Shown here: positions 24,301-35,439 of the stretch, piece after piece
Numbering within the stretch: the stretch's first letter is position 1
How the letters are laid out: every line of letters starts with the position of its first letter
DNA from: Hyaloperonospora brassicae
Lineage: Eukaryota; Oomycota; Peronosporomycetes; Peronosporales; Peronosporaceae
DNA: 64,000 bases
Reading direction: 5' to 3'
NCBI GenBank assembly: GCA_947650285.1
Contig: CANTFL010000987.1
Location: 1 to 64,000 of the forward strand
Program-made: the position numbers and the translations under genes
Notes under the pieces: generated by a model
The model's input: the letters and a program-made list of their open reading frames with translations, nothing else
The model's database searches: none
Told to the model about the DNA's origin: nothing

Positions 24301-25950
24301 CGACACGTAACATGCCTAGATGGTTTACGCGACGCTTCACAGACAATTGTTGTCGGTCTGCATTGTGTAGTTGGAAGTATGTTGCTTGTGATTTAATAAT
24401 GGTACGATGCATGTTCTTCGAGACAGGTTTTCGAAGTGGCTATGCCATGCCTGATATAAGGGCAAATCAGTACATACACACCAAACAGCATGATAGGTCT
24501 TGCAAACTGAAGCAACTCGATCACAGGTTCGAGCGTCGAGCATGCCAATGCCTCTTTCCAGCTAGTAGTGGAACCGTAGAAGCAACTCCATCAAACCTCT
24601 TGGCCGCGTTACCCGATCGTTTGAAAATACGTGGTGTGCACCACACACACTCCCTCTATCGAGTGACGACAATGCAGGGGTGACCATGTCAGTGGAAATC
24701 GAGTGACATCAATGACCTGTCGTGTGGACCAATCATCGGCAGCATCATGCCGTCCAGTGATTCCTTTAGCAAGCCCGATCCCACACTTGTCACTACCAAA
24801 TTCACTTCTCCCCAGTTCATTACACCGCAATAGCTTCTGTGACAGCAGTCGCCGCCATTTGCCACCCGCGTTGCGTTCTCCGTGCGACACTGTGGTCTTC
24901 CGTACTTTTGTACCTGGCGGCAAGAATAGGCCTCTGTAGTGGATGTTGGGTCCATCAGCCTGACGTGAAAGTCCCTATGGACGGCTAGAAGCGCTGGGCA
25001 CTTTAGGAGAAAACCGCGTTCTGCGGTCAAACTCTCCTGGAGAATCAGCATTTCGACATCTTAGTATGCGTTTGTGACACGTTTAGACATTCAGCGTAGG
25101 GTGAGCGCGATGATGAATTGATTTTAGTCGATTCAGTCGAAAGTGAAGACTACGTAACAATCATCTCTCCTACTCATTCTGAGCGCCCCACATGTATCGT
25201 CCGGTAGCCAAAAAGGTCCCAATGATTTACAGTTATTAGCTCTAACCTAATGCGCCATCTGTCGGAGGCACGTGTGGAGATCGCATTAATGCTGAGGGAT
25301 TCGCAGTCAGACTCGATGAGTGTGCGTCCTGCACACGGGGGAGTTCTTGCATCGTCAGATACAAATAGGTATTCAATACGCCACTATATCGCATGCGCTG
25401 GCTATGTAGATAGGCAGCGCCTCACACACGTGGATGCCACTACTGTGCCAGCGAAAAAGTAGACATGCTAAGAAGCCAACACGCTTACCCCACCGACTCG
25501 TGTAACGAAAGTAGACGTACTGAACGCCTGTCATGCCGACACGACGGACTATAGCGCACTCAACAAGAACCGGCATCTTCCCTCCATTGTCTAGCGCACC
25601 GAAACCAGTCGTGAGTGCAAACATTGGTTCTCGCAAGACGGTATACGTCACGTATTCTGTAGCTACGCCGCCCCGTCCATCTCTCTCTTTTTACTTCGCG
25701 TATTCTAGCCCCACACCTGCAGACTCTGAAACACTGCGTCGATTCAAATCTTTCGCCTTTAATCCGACGCCTTAATGACGGAAAAAACCCACTCGCCCCC
25801 TCCGTCGCTCCCTCTCGGGAAGAAGATACAACCAATCACAGCGTCACACGAACCCCCGCTGCGCCTCCTGTCGAAACAAACGCCTCGCAAACAGCGCCGT
25901 CGTAGTTAACGAAAACCGGTGCCCCGAACCCGATCCATCCCGCGATTCCA
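21326..25950. other. Long region without a confident gene
   Basis: Apart from the Inr-like site just upstream of the cysteine-rich gene, I see only unsupported open frames on both strands. A minus-strand frame at 24689-25051 has a run of cysteines but no signal peptide. The last ~150 bases before 25951 are C-rich (CCCACTCGCCCCCTCCG and similar) and may be the promoter and 5' UTR of the next gene. Confidence 0.45.
21368..21383 (-). promoter_or_regulatory. Oomycete Inr-like element upstream of the cysteine-rich gene
   Basis: On the minus strand the sequence reads GGTCATTCCGTCATTT. This resembles the oomycete initiator (TCATTYY followed by CAWTT) with one extra base, 40-60 bases before the ATG. 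Confidence 0.4.
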
Positions 25951-27376
25951 ATGATGGAGTCCAACAGCAAAGACAAGTCCTTCGGCGCGTACGTGACCCC
26001 CTGCCCTTGTCCCTATCTCGCCCCTGAGCCCGTTCAATTGCACCTCACCTCCTCGTCGTAATGCGCATGTATGCGTATGTTTGTGTGTGTGTGTGTCGAT
26101 CGTCCACTCAGCGCGTTTCTCACAACGCACAAGAGTAACATCGCGCTATGGTCGGGCTTTGTCGTCGTCGTGTTCTTCTGCTATCACTTGTTCAGCGACG
26201 GCGACTTTTCGTTCTTGATGGTAAGCTGCACGTTGTTGTGGCTGTGTGGTCTCTTGTGTCGAGGGGTACCGCCAGTCCGTCGTGATCGGTCGCTGCGTTC
26301 GTTTCTTCTGCTGACTTTGTAACCTGCTGTTGCTATTGCACGGTGCTAGACCATGGGCGCGTGCGTGCGCGCCTTCGGCTTTGCCTTCTTGATCTTCAAG
26401 GCGTTCTCGCAGCGCTCGGTGGCTGGTCTGTCGCTCAAGACGCTGGAGCTCTATGCGTTCGTGTTCCTCTTTCGCCTCAGCTCCATCTTGCGGTACCAGG
26501 GGTATCTGCCCTACGACCGGAGCGGGGACTGGCTCTACTCGTTTCTGGAAATCGCAGCGCTCTCGCTCTGTTGCGGGGTCATTTACCTCGTGACCGTGCG
26601 CTACAACTCGACGTACGAGCTGCGGTATGACACGTTTGGATGGCTCCACCTGCCGACAGAGCTCGGGGCACTCTACATCCTCTTGCCGTGTATGCTGTTT
26701 GGCATGGTACGTGCAATGATGCTTTCGCGTGCCGGTTCTGGTGCACGGATATGGACGAGGAGGAGGAGGAGGACGGCACGTTAGTGACTGAGCAATGGTG
26801 TCTGTTTCTTTCGTGCGATGTGGTGTGGTGTTTATTTGCTAGCTCATTCACCCCAACTTGAACCGCAATTGGCTCTCGGACGTCTCCTGGACGATTGCAC
26901 TGTACATTGAGGCCGTCGCGATCTTGCCGCAGCTGTTTATGTTTCAGAAGCGGGTACGTGTTTACAAGTCTTGCCATGATAAAGCGTCGGCTAAGCTGAT
27001 ATGGGTATGTGGGATTGCTGGTACCGCGGTGGCTGATCAGGGCGGTGGCGCGGTGGAGTCGTGTATCTCGCACTTTGTGTACGCACTGGCTTTCGGCAGC
27101 TTCTTGCATCTTGTGTTCTGGTTCTCGTCGTACCACGAACTTGGCGAAAAAGACGCGGGCCAGCACGTTGGCTACACAGTGATTTTCGCTCAGATCGGCC
27201 ACATGCTGATGATGGCGGATTTTCTATACTACTACTTCAAGAGGTGGGTCCGCTTGTTTGGTTTCCCGGCGTTGTTGCTGTAGTTGCTGACACTGTTTGT
27301 CTGTCATTTTACTTGCACTAGCATGAAAGAAGGAGGTCCAATGATGCTTCCTTCGCATGGCGCCTACCAGGTGTAG
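25951..27376 (+). CDS. ERD2-related (KDEL-receptor-like) multi-pass membrane protein
   Basis: Six exons by GT-AG joins that keep one frame: 25951-25988, 26112-26220, 26350-26706, 26843-26953, 27041-27243 and 27322-27376, giving 290 residues. The family is the ER lumen protein-retaining receptor, seven membrane segments, acting between Golgi and ER. Supporting motifs: AGLSLKTLELYAF, YNSTYELRYDTF, YIEAVAILPQLFM, SHFVYALAFG, and ADFLYYYFKS near the C-terminus. It is longer than classical receptors (~212 residues) because of an extra N-terminal membrane segment from exons 1-2. That, with LIHP and YYYFKS, matches the plant ERP (ERD2-related) subgroup. Residues that bind the HDEL/KDEL signal are mostly replaced (see findings). 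Exon 1 is short and is the least certain part. Confidence 0.88.
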
Positions 27377-29907
27377 ATAACTGCAAGCTGCGTCGAGACG
27401 GACCAGAACGAAGTGAAGGAAGAGGATGTAGCATGCAGTTAGCTAATCAGGCGAGACGAAAGGCAGAGTAAGAAAGATGATCGACGGGCGATGACGGAGG
27501 ATACGACTGACGTATGACTGCGAAATACCGACTTTTGCCAAAATCGATTGTGGTCTTGTTCGACGAAAGACGACAACCGGCGTTTACGTTTGGGTGTCAA
27601 CACGTGACGTTTGTTTCTCAGTAGCTCGACAGAGTATAGCTGTGTTTGTGATTACCGTGAAGAAGCGCTATAAGGAATCGTCACGGATGTACCTCTACCG
27701 ACCAATCTTCCAGCATGACAGCAACGTCGAAGCGCGCTGCCGTCAAACAGTGAAGCGACGCCATGGAAAGCAAGAATGCGGAAGGTGTTGAAATGGCAAT
27801 TTGGACAGAAAAGACAACAACCGAGGATTCGTTCATCGTCGATACAAGATACGATGCAGCTTGAGTAGCTGAACCTTGTGTCTCTGCTGCTGCTAGTAGT
27901 GTGTGTGAGCTGCCATACTACTCATGTGGCCGCACAAGCATAATCGCAACTTAGTGTGAGCTACAAGAATATAAGCGTGCTCTTTCGCTGAAGATGAAGC
28001 TGTCTAACTACTGTGTCATCGCACAAAGTCAGAGCTACAACAAAGCCACAGTGTTATCGTTAAGCACAAGTTGTGTTACGACACTGTAAGTGCGATCGAG
28101 CATTTGGGGTAGTCTGTGGAGTCTAATCGGCGTTGTGTATTCGTTGGTGCCTGAATTTTCACAGGAGAATCTTTGACATAAATCACTTGGTCATAGCATG
28201 ATTATCCCTAGTATGCGAGCATCAGTAGTATGGGCTGATAAAAGATGACCAACTTGTCGTACGTGTTGCATAATCAAAGCTCTGTCTACTATGCCACCTG
28301 TTCCGTCAGAATACGCAGCGAACATGTTTTTAAGACACTTATCTGTGCGACTTATCATGCTCTTCTTCTGCTTTCCTGACGATAAGGCTATTTTACCGTT
28401 CATCTCTTACTTTCGCGACATATTATCGAATATACGTCACCAGTTCTTCTTCTATTTCTGCAACAAAAACGATGGAAAAGGACAACGAACAATAGTTGAG
28501 TAGCTGCATTTCTGAAAAGAACTATTTTGCTGAACAATAGCGGTGCGATTGTGGCTTTTATTAAATTCAATTGAATGCAAAAGTGTCCGCTCAGATGGAT
28601 GTCATGTGAGGAACGGCATTGTACATCCCTTTGCTCAAAACAGGGTTACGTCTTCGCTGTTTGACATCAATCGGCGTTGTTGAGTATTTTCACGATTCAT
28701 TGAAAGCAGCTGAGTTTGCAAATGGCCATTCCTAGCGATCTGATAGCAATAATAGAGTCATTGATGAAGGGTGTCTGTACAAGCGATAGTAATGCGCTCT
28801 ACCATCCGCATTGTCAAGAAGGCGTTCGAAGAAAGAGCGGATACCGTTACACGCTACTGGGCAAGTCGGAAATCGCTATAGAAAAAGATGTGGTATGCGC
28901 AGTGTTTTCTTTACGATGGTAAGTAACGATCCAAAATAGAGCGCATAAGCGCATTATTGTGTCTGTACTGCTGTCTCAATTTCTAACTACATGCCAATCA
29001 GAATGTTCAAGCAGCCAAGTTGACAAATTCCACGCTATAATTGGCAAAGAATGAAATATCGCGAAGGAGATTGCATGAGACGAGTGTACGTGTTTCTTCG
29101 CATTCTCGTCGGGCAGCAGTAAGAAGAGTGACGTGCTATTTTTTGTGCTGACTAAGGTATATGTGTATCTTTATAGGAACTGTAGACATCATAGGAGCTT
29201 TTTAATATCACATGGTGCGTATAGCAGCCACCCTTGCATGGATTAAGTATTGACATGCTTGCTATTTGTCTGTTAATGATGCAGCGGTTTGCAATATGTC
29301 TCGATAAAGTGAGCCGAATATCAATCTATATTTGTTTTACACAACATGTGTTTTTAATAAATGTAATTTGTTGAAGCTTCTTATATTCTTCTTTTCGTCT
29401 ATTTTACCGAAATTAATTACACTATTGCTCGATTCTTATTTATTTACGTCCTCCCAAATTTCTCTTGCGGCCGCTTTTGATCCGACAAGCTGTTTATGTT
29501 GCCCGAAATGCTACAATAAATTTCGAAACTTCCTCGACACAGTATGTTGTATATACAGGACAGCGATCTAGGTGGCACCCCGTATGCAGCTGCTTGTCCT
29601 CGTACTTGACGTGCTTGATTCGATCACGCGTTCTCAACGAGCCCGCATTCTGACCTCACGTGGCACCTTTGCGCTTTATGAACATCGATTGTAACGTCCG
29701 CCAACCGTCTCGACAACAACTTCTTGGGGCATCGAGTACTTGTGGTCGTTGTCACTTCCACGTTCTCAATGTGTTGTGAGTGTGTTGCACGCGTGTGGTC
29801 CATTGAGTCATAAGACCAAGAGACTCAACTAGCGTGTGACCCTTACGAGCTCGTGATGCGTCACAACGGGACCTGGCAGAGACGTTTCTGAGAGCAAAAC
29901 ACGAGTA
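27377..29907. other. Intergenic, ~2.5 kb, nothing recognised
   Basis: AT content rises toward 29.4 kb. Short open frames only (for example 27594-27791 and 28716-28922 plus). No transposon, RNA gene or protein family was recognised. Confidence 0.45.
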
Positions 29908-29913
29908 TTTTAT
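29908..29913 (-). terminator. Candidate poly(A) signal, first GH6 gene
   Basis: AATAAA on the minus strand about 65 bases past the stop codon of the 422-residue cellulase. Confidence 0.45.
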
Positions 29914-29977
29914 TTTCAGCGGTATATGCATATTCGACTCAGAATGGGCAACTGCGTTGTACTGCAGCTCACGTCGA

Positions 29978-31246
29978 TTACAGTGAGCGCAAACGCATCT
30001 TGGCCTTGCAACCACTACGTGGTGCCTTCACTGGTATGTTTTCGGCTGTAGCAGACGGCGTGGGGACGGAGATCTCAGTCGAGATCATTTCGGCCGGAGC
30101 AACTGTAGCCACAGTGTTCTCCTGGCTCCAGCTTGAGCTTGAGCTACCAGAAGTTGGCGTTTCTTCGCCCGATACGGTCGTCTGGTCGGAAGTGTCTTGA
30201 TTGCTACTGCTGCCACTCGATGTCGTGGGTGCCTGAACAGCATTGAAGGAGCCATCGCCAATCTTTGGCATACCCTGCTCACGCACAAAGTATCCTTGAT
30301 CCCAGAGCAGCGTGAAGCCTTCCAAGTAGAAGGAACCGGCCGACGAGCCACCAGTTGTACACTCGCCATCGCTCTCGCCAGGCGGTTTAATCCACATGAA
30401 GTAGTCCAGGTTTGAGACGCCAGTCTCGGACGTAGGCGGCTTGCCGATACCCGCGATAGGCACGTTGCACCAGTCCGAGGTGGGCGATCCATTGTAGTTG
30501 CGAGACGTGTCCACGATGCAGGTCATGTCACTGGAGCCCATGGCTGTCTGAAAGTTGCTGCAGTAGGTAGAACACTCGTCGTTCGACCGGTAGTTGGACG
30601 TGTTGATGGTCACACCCTTCACACGACCCGAGCCAGCAATCTCTTTCATACCAGAGGCCACTTTGCCCGCGCTGTGCTCGTTTGCCAGCATCCAGTAGCC
30701 AATGTCGACGTAGAGTTCAGCATTGGCGTTTGCCGACAGAGTCGACACGGCAACTTTGAGGTTTTCGAGGTATCCGGCGTTTGCACCGCAGCCTCCGTCT
30801 TGAGTTAGCAGACCCAGTGCATCCGGCTCCACCACGTACAGTACTTTGCGGTCGCCCACGGCATCCGTGAGCTCTTTCAGAAACGCTTGATAATCGCTTG
30901 CGCTCGTCACACTACCTCCTGATGACAAGCCCGCAGCACAGTCTTTGTTGGGAATGCCATACACTACGATGCTAAGGCGTTTGTCGACCGAGCACTGGCT
31001 TAGCAACCCGGTCATCAGATCCAATCGCTCTTGCGAGGTCTGACGGTCGGTGAACCAGGAGGCGATGGCATAGTCCTCGAGCGTCTCGATGGCGGTCTTT
31101 AGCTCTGGATGAGTTGACTTGGCACCCGTGTACGAGTACGGCACGATAGAGCAGAGATCTTCAGCGCTGGCGAGACTGATCGACGTCGAAAGCAATGCTA
31201 GTGCTGTATACGACACGATGGTAGCTAGTTGACGAGTGCTGAGCAT
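29978..31246 (-). CDS. Secreted GH6 family cellulase (422 aa)
   Basis: Single-exon gene. Residues 1-28 are a signal peptide ending LASA. Family 6 glycosidases hydrolyse beta-1,4-glucan with inversion; in oomycetes they may act on plant cellulose or on the pathogen's own cellulosic wall. Landmarks: SWFTDR at 63-68, YGIPNKDC with Asp102, VVEPDALG with Asp142 as the likely general acid, YVDIGYW at 179-185, TINTSNYR at 213-220, VDTSRNYN at 245-252, and the signature FMWIKPPGESDG at 283-294. After residue ~330 comes a Ser/Thr/Gly-rich tail, probably O-glycosylated, ending in a conserved CKAK decamer shared with the upstream paralogue. No separate cellulose-binding domain is seen. The paralogue lies 739 bases upstream on the same strand, and an Inr-like element precedes the ATG. 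Confidence 0.95.
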   Translation of the reverse strand: MLSTRQLATIVSYTALALLSTSISLASAEDLCSIVPYSYTGAKSTHPELKTAIETLEDYAIASWFTDRQTSQERLDLMTGLLSQCSVDKRLSIVVYGIPNKDCAAGLSSGGSVTSASDYQAFLKELTDAVGDRKVLYVVEPDALGLLTQDGGCGANAGYLENLKVAVSTLSANANAELYVDIGYWMLANEHSAGKVASGMKEIAGSGRVKGVTINTSNYRSNDECSTYCSNFQTAMGSSDMTCIVDTSRNYNGSPTSDWCNVPIAGIGKPPTSETGVSNLDYFMWIKPPGESDGECTTGGSSAGSFYLEGFTLLWDQGYFVREQGMPKIGDGSFNAVQAPTTSSGSSSNQDTSDQTTVSGEETPTSGSSSSSWSQENTVATVAPAEMISTEISVPTPSATAENIPVKAPRSGCKAKMRLRSL

Positions 31247-31297
31247 CGTGTTGAAGGGCCACGCGATACTTGGGAAGGTGTTGTGGGGTGCCCGGCA

Positions 31298-31313
31298 GAA
31301 TGCTGAATGAACT
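31298..31313 (-). promoter_or_regulatory. Oomycete Inr-like element, 422-aa GH6 gene
   Basis: The minus strand reads GTTCATTCAGCATTC, a close match to the oomycete initiator consensus (TCATTYYNCAWTT), about 55-65 bases before the ATG at 31246. Confidence 0.55.
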
Positions 31314-31901
31314 CAATGCTGAAAGACTGACCGTTCAACACCGTGTTGGCTCGACAAGAAGGCAAGCTACCAACACGCACAGTGGTGTCATGCATCTGCA
31401 GTCCTTGAATCGTAAGGAGTTTGTGACATTTCTGGAGCAGCAGTATGTCGTGTTGTTGCTTGCCAGTGTTGAGGTGTCTACGCGATGCAATATGCACTGC
31501 TCGTATACAAGAAGCCTCGACGACGTTCCTGCCGTTTCGAGTGTCAGGTGCTGCTGACCCGAAACGCTGCCAAACGCTCGAGACTTGACGGATTCGGGAG
31601 CGTTTTGCTGTCGAATTCGGTGCTCGCTGATGCCAAATCATGCAAGTGCCGGAAGCTGAACGCATTGCGTTTAGCACACCGGACGTACCAGAAATAACGA
31701 GACCGTCGTGGTTACCACACTGACCGCTGCTTTTCTCTTACCTTGGACCAAAACATAGCGAGACTTTCTGCGTTTGCGACGCGAGACCAGCATCGGCCGT
31801 TACCGCAGGCGACAATGTCTCCATCTCAAATCAGAAGTCACAACACGCTTGCGAGGCCATTTTAAACGCGGACAGAGTGCATGTGCAAATGGATCATGGT
31901 T

Positions 31902-31907
31902 TTTATT
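31902..31907 (-). terminator. Candidate poly(A) signal, second GH6 gene
   Basis: AATAAA on the minus strand about 80 bases after the stop codon of the 473-residue cellulase. Confidence 0.45.
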
Positions 31908-31985
31908 AGACACTTGTGTGCGCGCAGCGGTCGAGTTCGTCTGGACGCAGATTGCTGCCGCCAGCACAGGATTCGAGCATGCGCC

Positions 31986-33407
31986 CTACAGTTTGTTCAG
32001 GTGTTTCTTGGCTTTGCATGCCACACTGACTTGTGGGCCGCCGGGTGTAGTGGTAGTTGGTGGCGGCGGCGGCGTTGTCGAGAGACTCGGCGTTGTAGAG
32101 CTGACAGCGGCATTGACGGTAGGAGCTGTGGTATTGCCCGTCGGGTTCGTCGTTGACGCGGTAGACGCAACGACTGTGGGAAAGCTCGAAGAGTCTATAG
32201 ACGACATGGTGTACACTGGAACGGCAGTCCCAGCAGCCGACTGTGTAGTGCTATTGTACTCTTGGCCGACCGAATCGGATTGATCCGCACTTCCCTCGAG
32301 CGTTCCGCCAGTTTGACCACCGATCTGCGTGTCCGTCTTGTTGCCACTCACATTGTGCTGCCCGCTGGTTTTCGTCTGGCCGGTGCTGTTGCCACTGCTC
32401 GTCGAAATCGTAGCCATACTCTGCTCGCTGACGAAATACCCTTGGTCCCAGAGTGCCTGGAAAGCGTCCAAGTAGAAGGCACCGGCCGTCACGCCACTCA
32501 ACGATTCACCTGAGTGCGCGGTGTCAGTGCAGACTCCGTCGCTCTCTCCAGGGGGCTTGACCCACATGAAGTAGTCGACGTTCGGGATGCCTGTCTCCGA
32601 TGTCGGCGGCTTGCCAATGCCAGCAGACTTGACATTGCACCAGTCGGGTGTAGCGAGTTTGTTGTAGTTGCGGGACGTGTCAATGATGCACGACATGTCG
32701 GTGGACCCCATGGCCGTCTGGAAATTCGTACAGTAGGCTGTACACTCGTCCGTCGGGCGGTAGTTGGACGTGTTAATTGTGATGCCCTTCACACCGCCCG
32801 AAGCACTTAGCTCCTTGACGACAGTCGCTACCCCCGTTGCCTTTGTAGTGTCCGCTAGGAGCCAGTAGCCGACATCCAGATACAGCTGAGCATTGGCGTT
32901 CGCAGACAGAGCGGCTATGGCAATCTTGAGGTTTTCGAGGTAGCCGGCTGACTTGCCACAGCCACCTTCTTCGGCGAGGAGACCCACTGCGTCTGGCTCA
33001 ACGATGTAGAGCACCTTGCGGTTGCCTACCGCTGCGGTCAGGCCGGTGAGGAACGACTGGTAGTCGCTTGTGCTTTTGACGGAACCAGATGACGAAAGAC
33101 CGGCGTTGCAGTCCTTGTTGGGAATGCCGTAGACGGCGATAGTCATGCGGGAGTCTTCCGAGCACTTGCTCATGAGGCTAGCCAGCATGGTCGATTGCTC
33201 CGTAGGTGTGAGGCGGTCCGTGTACCATGCAGTGATCGAGTACTGCTCGATCGTCTCGATTGCAGTCGCAAGGTGCGGGTAAGTGGTCTTAGCACCCGCG
33301 TACGAGGCCGGCACAATGGAGCAAAGCTCTTCCGCTAAAACAGGGCCGTGAAAGCAGCAGCAGCACGAGCAGGCTAGACCAAGTAGGATGGAAAGAAGCT
33401 TGACCAT
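31986..33407 (-). CDS. Secreted GH6 family cellulase (473 aa)
   Basis: Single exon, tandem paralogue of the gene at 29978-31246. The signal peptide is residues 1-25 with an odd SCCCC run, ending VLA. Catalytic landmarks: AWYTDR at 60-65, YGIPNKDC with Asp99, YIVEPDAVG with Asp139, LYLDVGYW at 175-182, TINTSNYR at 210-217, IDTSRNYN at 242-249, and FMWVKPPGESDG at 280-291. The catalytic domain ends near residue 333. It is followed by a 130-residue Thr/Ser/Gln-rich tail with a Pro run, and a terminal CKAKKHLNKL. Relative to its neighbour it has a short insertion after PPGESDG and a longer tail. All motif residues look intact, so both copies are probably active. Confidence 0.95.
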   Translation of the reverse strand: MVKLLSILLGLACSCCCCFHGPVLAEELCSIVPASYAGAKTTYPHLATAIETIEQYSITAWYTDRLTPTEQSTMLASLMSKCSEDSRMTIAVYGIPNKDCNAGLSSSGSVKSTSDYQSFLTGLTAAVGNRKVLYIVEPDAVGLLAEEGGCGKSAGYLENLKIAIAALSANANAQLYLDVGYWLLADTTKATGVATVVKELSASGGVKGITINTSNYRPTDECTAYCTNFQTAMGSTDMSCIIDTSRNYNKLATPDWCNVKSAGIGKPPTSETGIPNVDYFMWVKPPGESDGVCTDTAHSGESLSGVTAGAFYLDAFQALWDQGYFVSEQSMATISTSSGNSTGQTKTSGQHNVSGNKTDTQIGGQTGGTLEGSADQSDSVGQEYNSTTQSAAGTAVPVYTMSSIDSSSFPTVVASTASTTNPTGNTTAPTVNAAVSSTTPSLSTTPPPPPTTTTPGGPQVSVACKAKKHLNKL

Positions 33408-33449
33408 GGCTCAGTGTTCAGAGTCGACAAACTACTTGAGCTGCTCGAG

Positions 33450-33469
33450 GCGATTCGAGTAATGAAGGA
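33450..33469 (-). promoter_or_regulatory. Possible Inr, 473-aa GH6 gene
   Basis: The minus strand contains CCTTCATTACTCGAATC about 50 bases before the ATG. It agrees with the TCATT core of the oomycete initiator, but the downstream half is weaker. Confidence 0.3.
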
Positions 33470-33705
33470 CAGCAACACAGCACAATGCGCAAGAAAAACG
33501 CGGCGCTCGAGTGCATTGGGTTAGTCTCATCGTGGTGCTACATATGCCCAAAGGTTTTCATCGGCTCTCCATGGCGGCCGACGGCTCTGCAGCGATCGCA
33601 ATGGATACGTTGGCGCCAGACGGTGAACAAGCTATTTATAAGATGGACCGATTGTCTAATAAAAGGCGGACCGGCGTTCTGATAAGAGCTGAAGACTTTT
33701 AGAGT

Positions 33706-33885
33706 ATGTGCGTGCTGCTCATCCTACTGGCCACTTCGATCTTGGCGGAGTTCTGGTTTGTCGTCAATTGTGTGCCAGCCGTCGTCGGACCAGTCTCGCC
33801 CGACGCAATGGATGTGTCAAAAATATTGGCGCCTCGCACGACTGAGCACATGGCACTGAGGTGCCTGCAGCGGCCAAGACAGTAA
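33706..33885 (+). CDS. Short secreted protein with RxLR-like motif, possibly truncated effector
   Basis: 59 residues. The N-terminus is strongly hydrophobic (MCVLLILLATSILA, then a second hydrophobic patch to about residue 28), like a signal peptide. Residues 52-55 are RCLQ, one change from RxLR and at a normal distance from the N-terminus for that motif. The frame stops four residues later, so no effector domain follows. No clear dEER motif or continuation was found in other frames. It lies about 300 bases from, and divergent to, the 473-residue GH6 gene. It may be a decayed RxLR effector or a chance open frame. Confidence 0.3.
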   Translation: MCVLLILLATSILAEFWFVVNCVPAVVGPVSPDAMDVSKILAPRTTEHMALRCLQRPRQ

Positions 33886-35439
33886 GACAGACTTCGATCA
33901 TCTGCCTTTCGTGGTCAGCTGGATTCAGTCTGACACTGAATCAGCCCATTGTGCATGCAAAGACACAATAGCGTCATCACGTCGGATGTGACTCGGAGGC
34001 CTATCTGCCTCTTGGCGGACAAGGGTGTCGATCCTCGTTATGGACTAGGACGTTTCCCGCTTACGTCATTACGCCGTCAAGCTACCTCTCTTCGCTACTC
34101 GATTGCTGAAGTGTCGAGAGCGTCGCAGCATGACTTACTTAGCACGGAGAAAGCTTGAGTGCACCGGAATCAATTTACATAGCTTTGTAAAACAGCCGAT
34201 CATGGCCGTTTCCGTTCAATGTGGACAGCTGGAGAGTTTAGTGCAAAGCTCGTGACTCCAGGTGTGGGATACCAAGTGCACTTGCTCTTCTATCAGTGGC
34301 AGCAGCGCCTCGCTCGTTTGTACGATGCAGCGCCCTGTTTGAAGTGGTCTAGCGTGACTTTGCCACGAGCTGATGCTTCGATTCCTGCATGCGCTTACTG
34401 TTCGTGCCAACGCAACCTCGCCTCGCAATGCCGAGCTGTAGCGAGCGAAAGCTTGCTGTATGTCCGAGTCAAAGCCAGCTGGAGCTTGTTTCGCAATGAG
34501 CTGCTGTTGAGCAGCGTTTGTAGGGTTTGGTATGCGTATGGTTGCGGAGATGTGGCAAGGAACAAGAGACGTTGGAATCTCTCTCCATGGTGAGTATCTA
34601 CCGACACAGCTGTGCCTGTGCAAGACATTGTTGCGGTACTTGAGAGTCCGTGCTAGTACTCCGTCAGAAAGTGTGGGGTGTGCGTGTGCCATGACTCGTC
34701 GTGCATCACCCGTCAGTTCAAGTGGATGCTCCTGGACTCAATCAAAGAGTCTATCTTGAAAGAACCTACGTTAGCTGCTTGCAATACAGGCGATGCGGGT
34801 AAAAGAATCATAGCAGTGTGTAAGGCATTGCACTTTGCTAATCTATGCAGCAAGTAGCGCCCTCGTAAACGACGAAACGGTGTAGTCACACGGTGTGGCA
34901 GCGAAAAGAAGCAGTATGAGCTACAAATCACCTGATGACAATTGCGAGACCCGGCTGACCGACACAACTGTCAAGCTAGTATGTCCTACAGAGGCCTAAT
35001 GTGCTCTGAGATTGCAAATATGCTGGAACGGAGCCTAATCGTTTGGTCGGTGCCGGGCTACTTTACGAGTCCGCAACATGTGAGCTGGAACAGTCAACAG
35101 CCATTCATCAGGCACGCCTGGTTCTTGTCGCGCCGGCGCTGTATCGCAGCTACTTCAGTGTTACATTTATTCCAGCGTTAGGCCCTTCTGCACAAGAGAA
35201 TAGAGGAGAGGAGAGCTTGCCGCGAATGATATGACATCCAATTAGTCCAGATATACGAACACCCCGTCCGCTCGCCCGCCCGTCACTCTAGATTCAATAC
35301 TGACATCTGCACGGACCTTGTCGAATCGCAACTCCATTGTTGCAAGGGCGAGGCTTGAGCGGGATCACGACGACATATCGGGTTTGCGAAGTCGTCAGAT
35401 GTATGGTGCTTTAGGTGAGCACTCCTGCATAAAAACACG
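33886..35439. other. Intergenic, nothing recognised
   Basis: The longest open frame is 34216-34692 (minus, 158 codons), with a 124-codon frame opposite it. Neither has recognisable motifs. Confidence 0.4.

Noticed and set aside
24689..25051. Minus-strand frame with C-x10-C-x13-CC-x4-C, reminiscent of the PcF/SCR-like genes
   Set aside because: No signal peptide, one cysteine short and different spacing; probably chance.
31774..32283. 169-codon plus-strand frame with Val/Gly repeats
   Set aside because: It is antisense to the Ser/Thr-rich tail of the 473-residue cellulase, which is supported by motifs throughout.
34216..34692. 158-codon minus-strand frame as a gene
   Set aside because: A 124-codon frame is open opposite it, neither has motifs or a signal peptide, and composition does not favour either.
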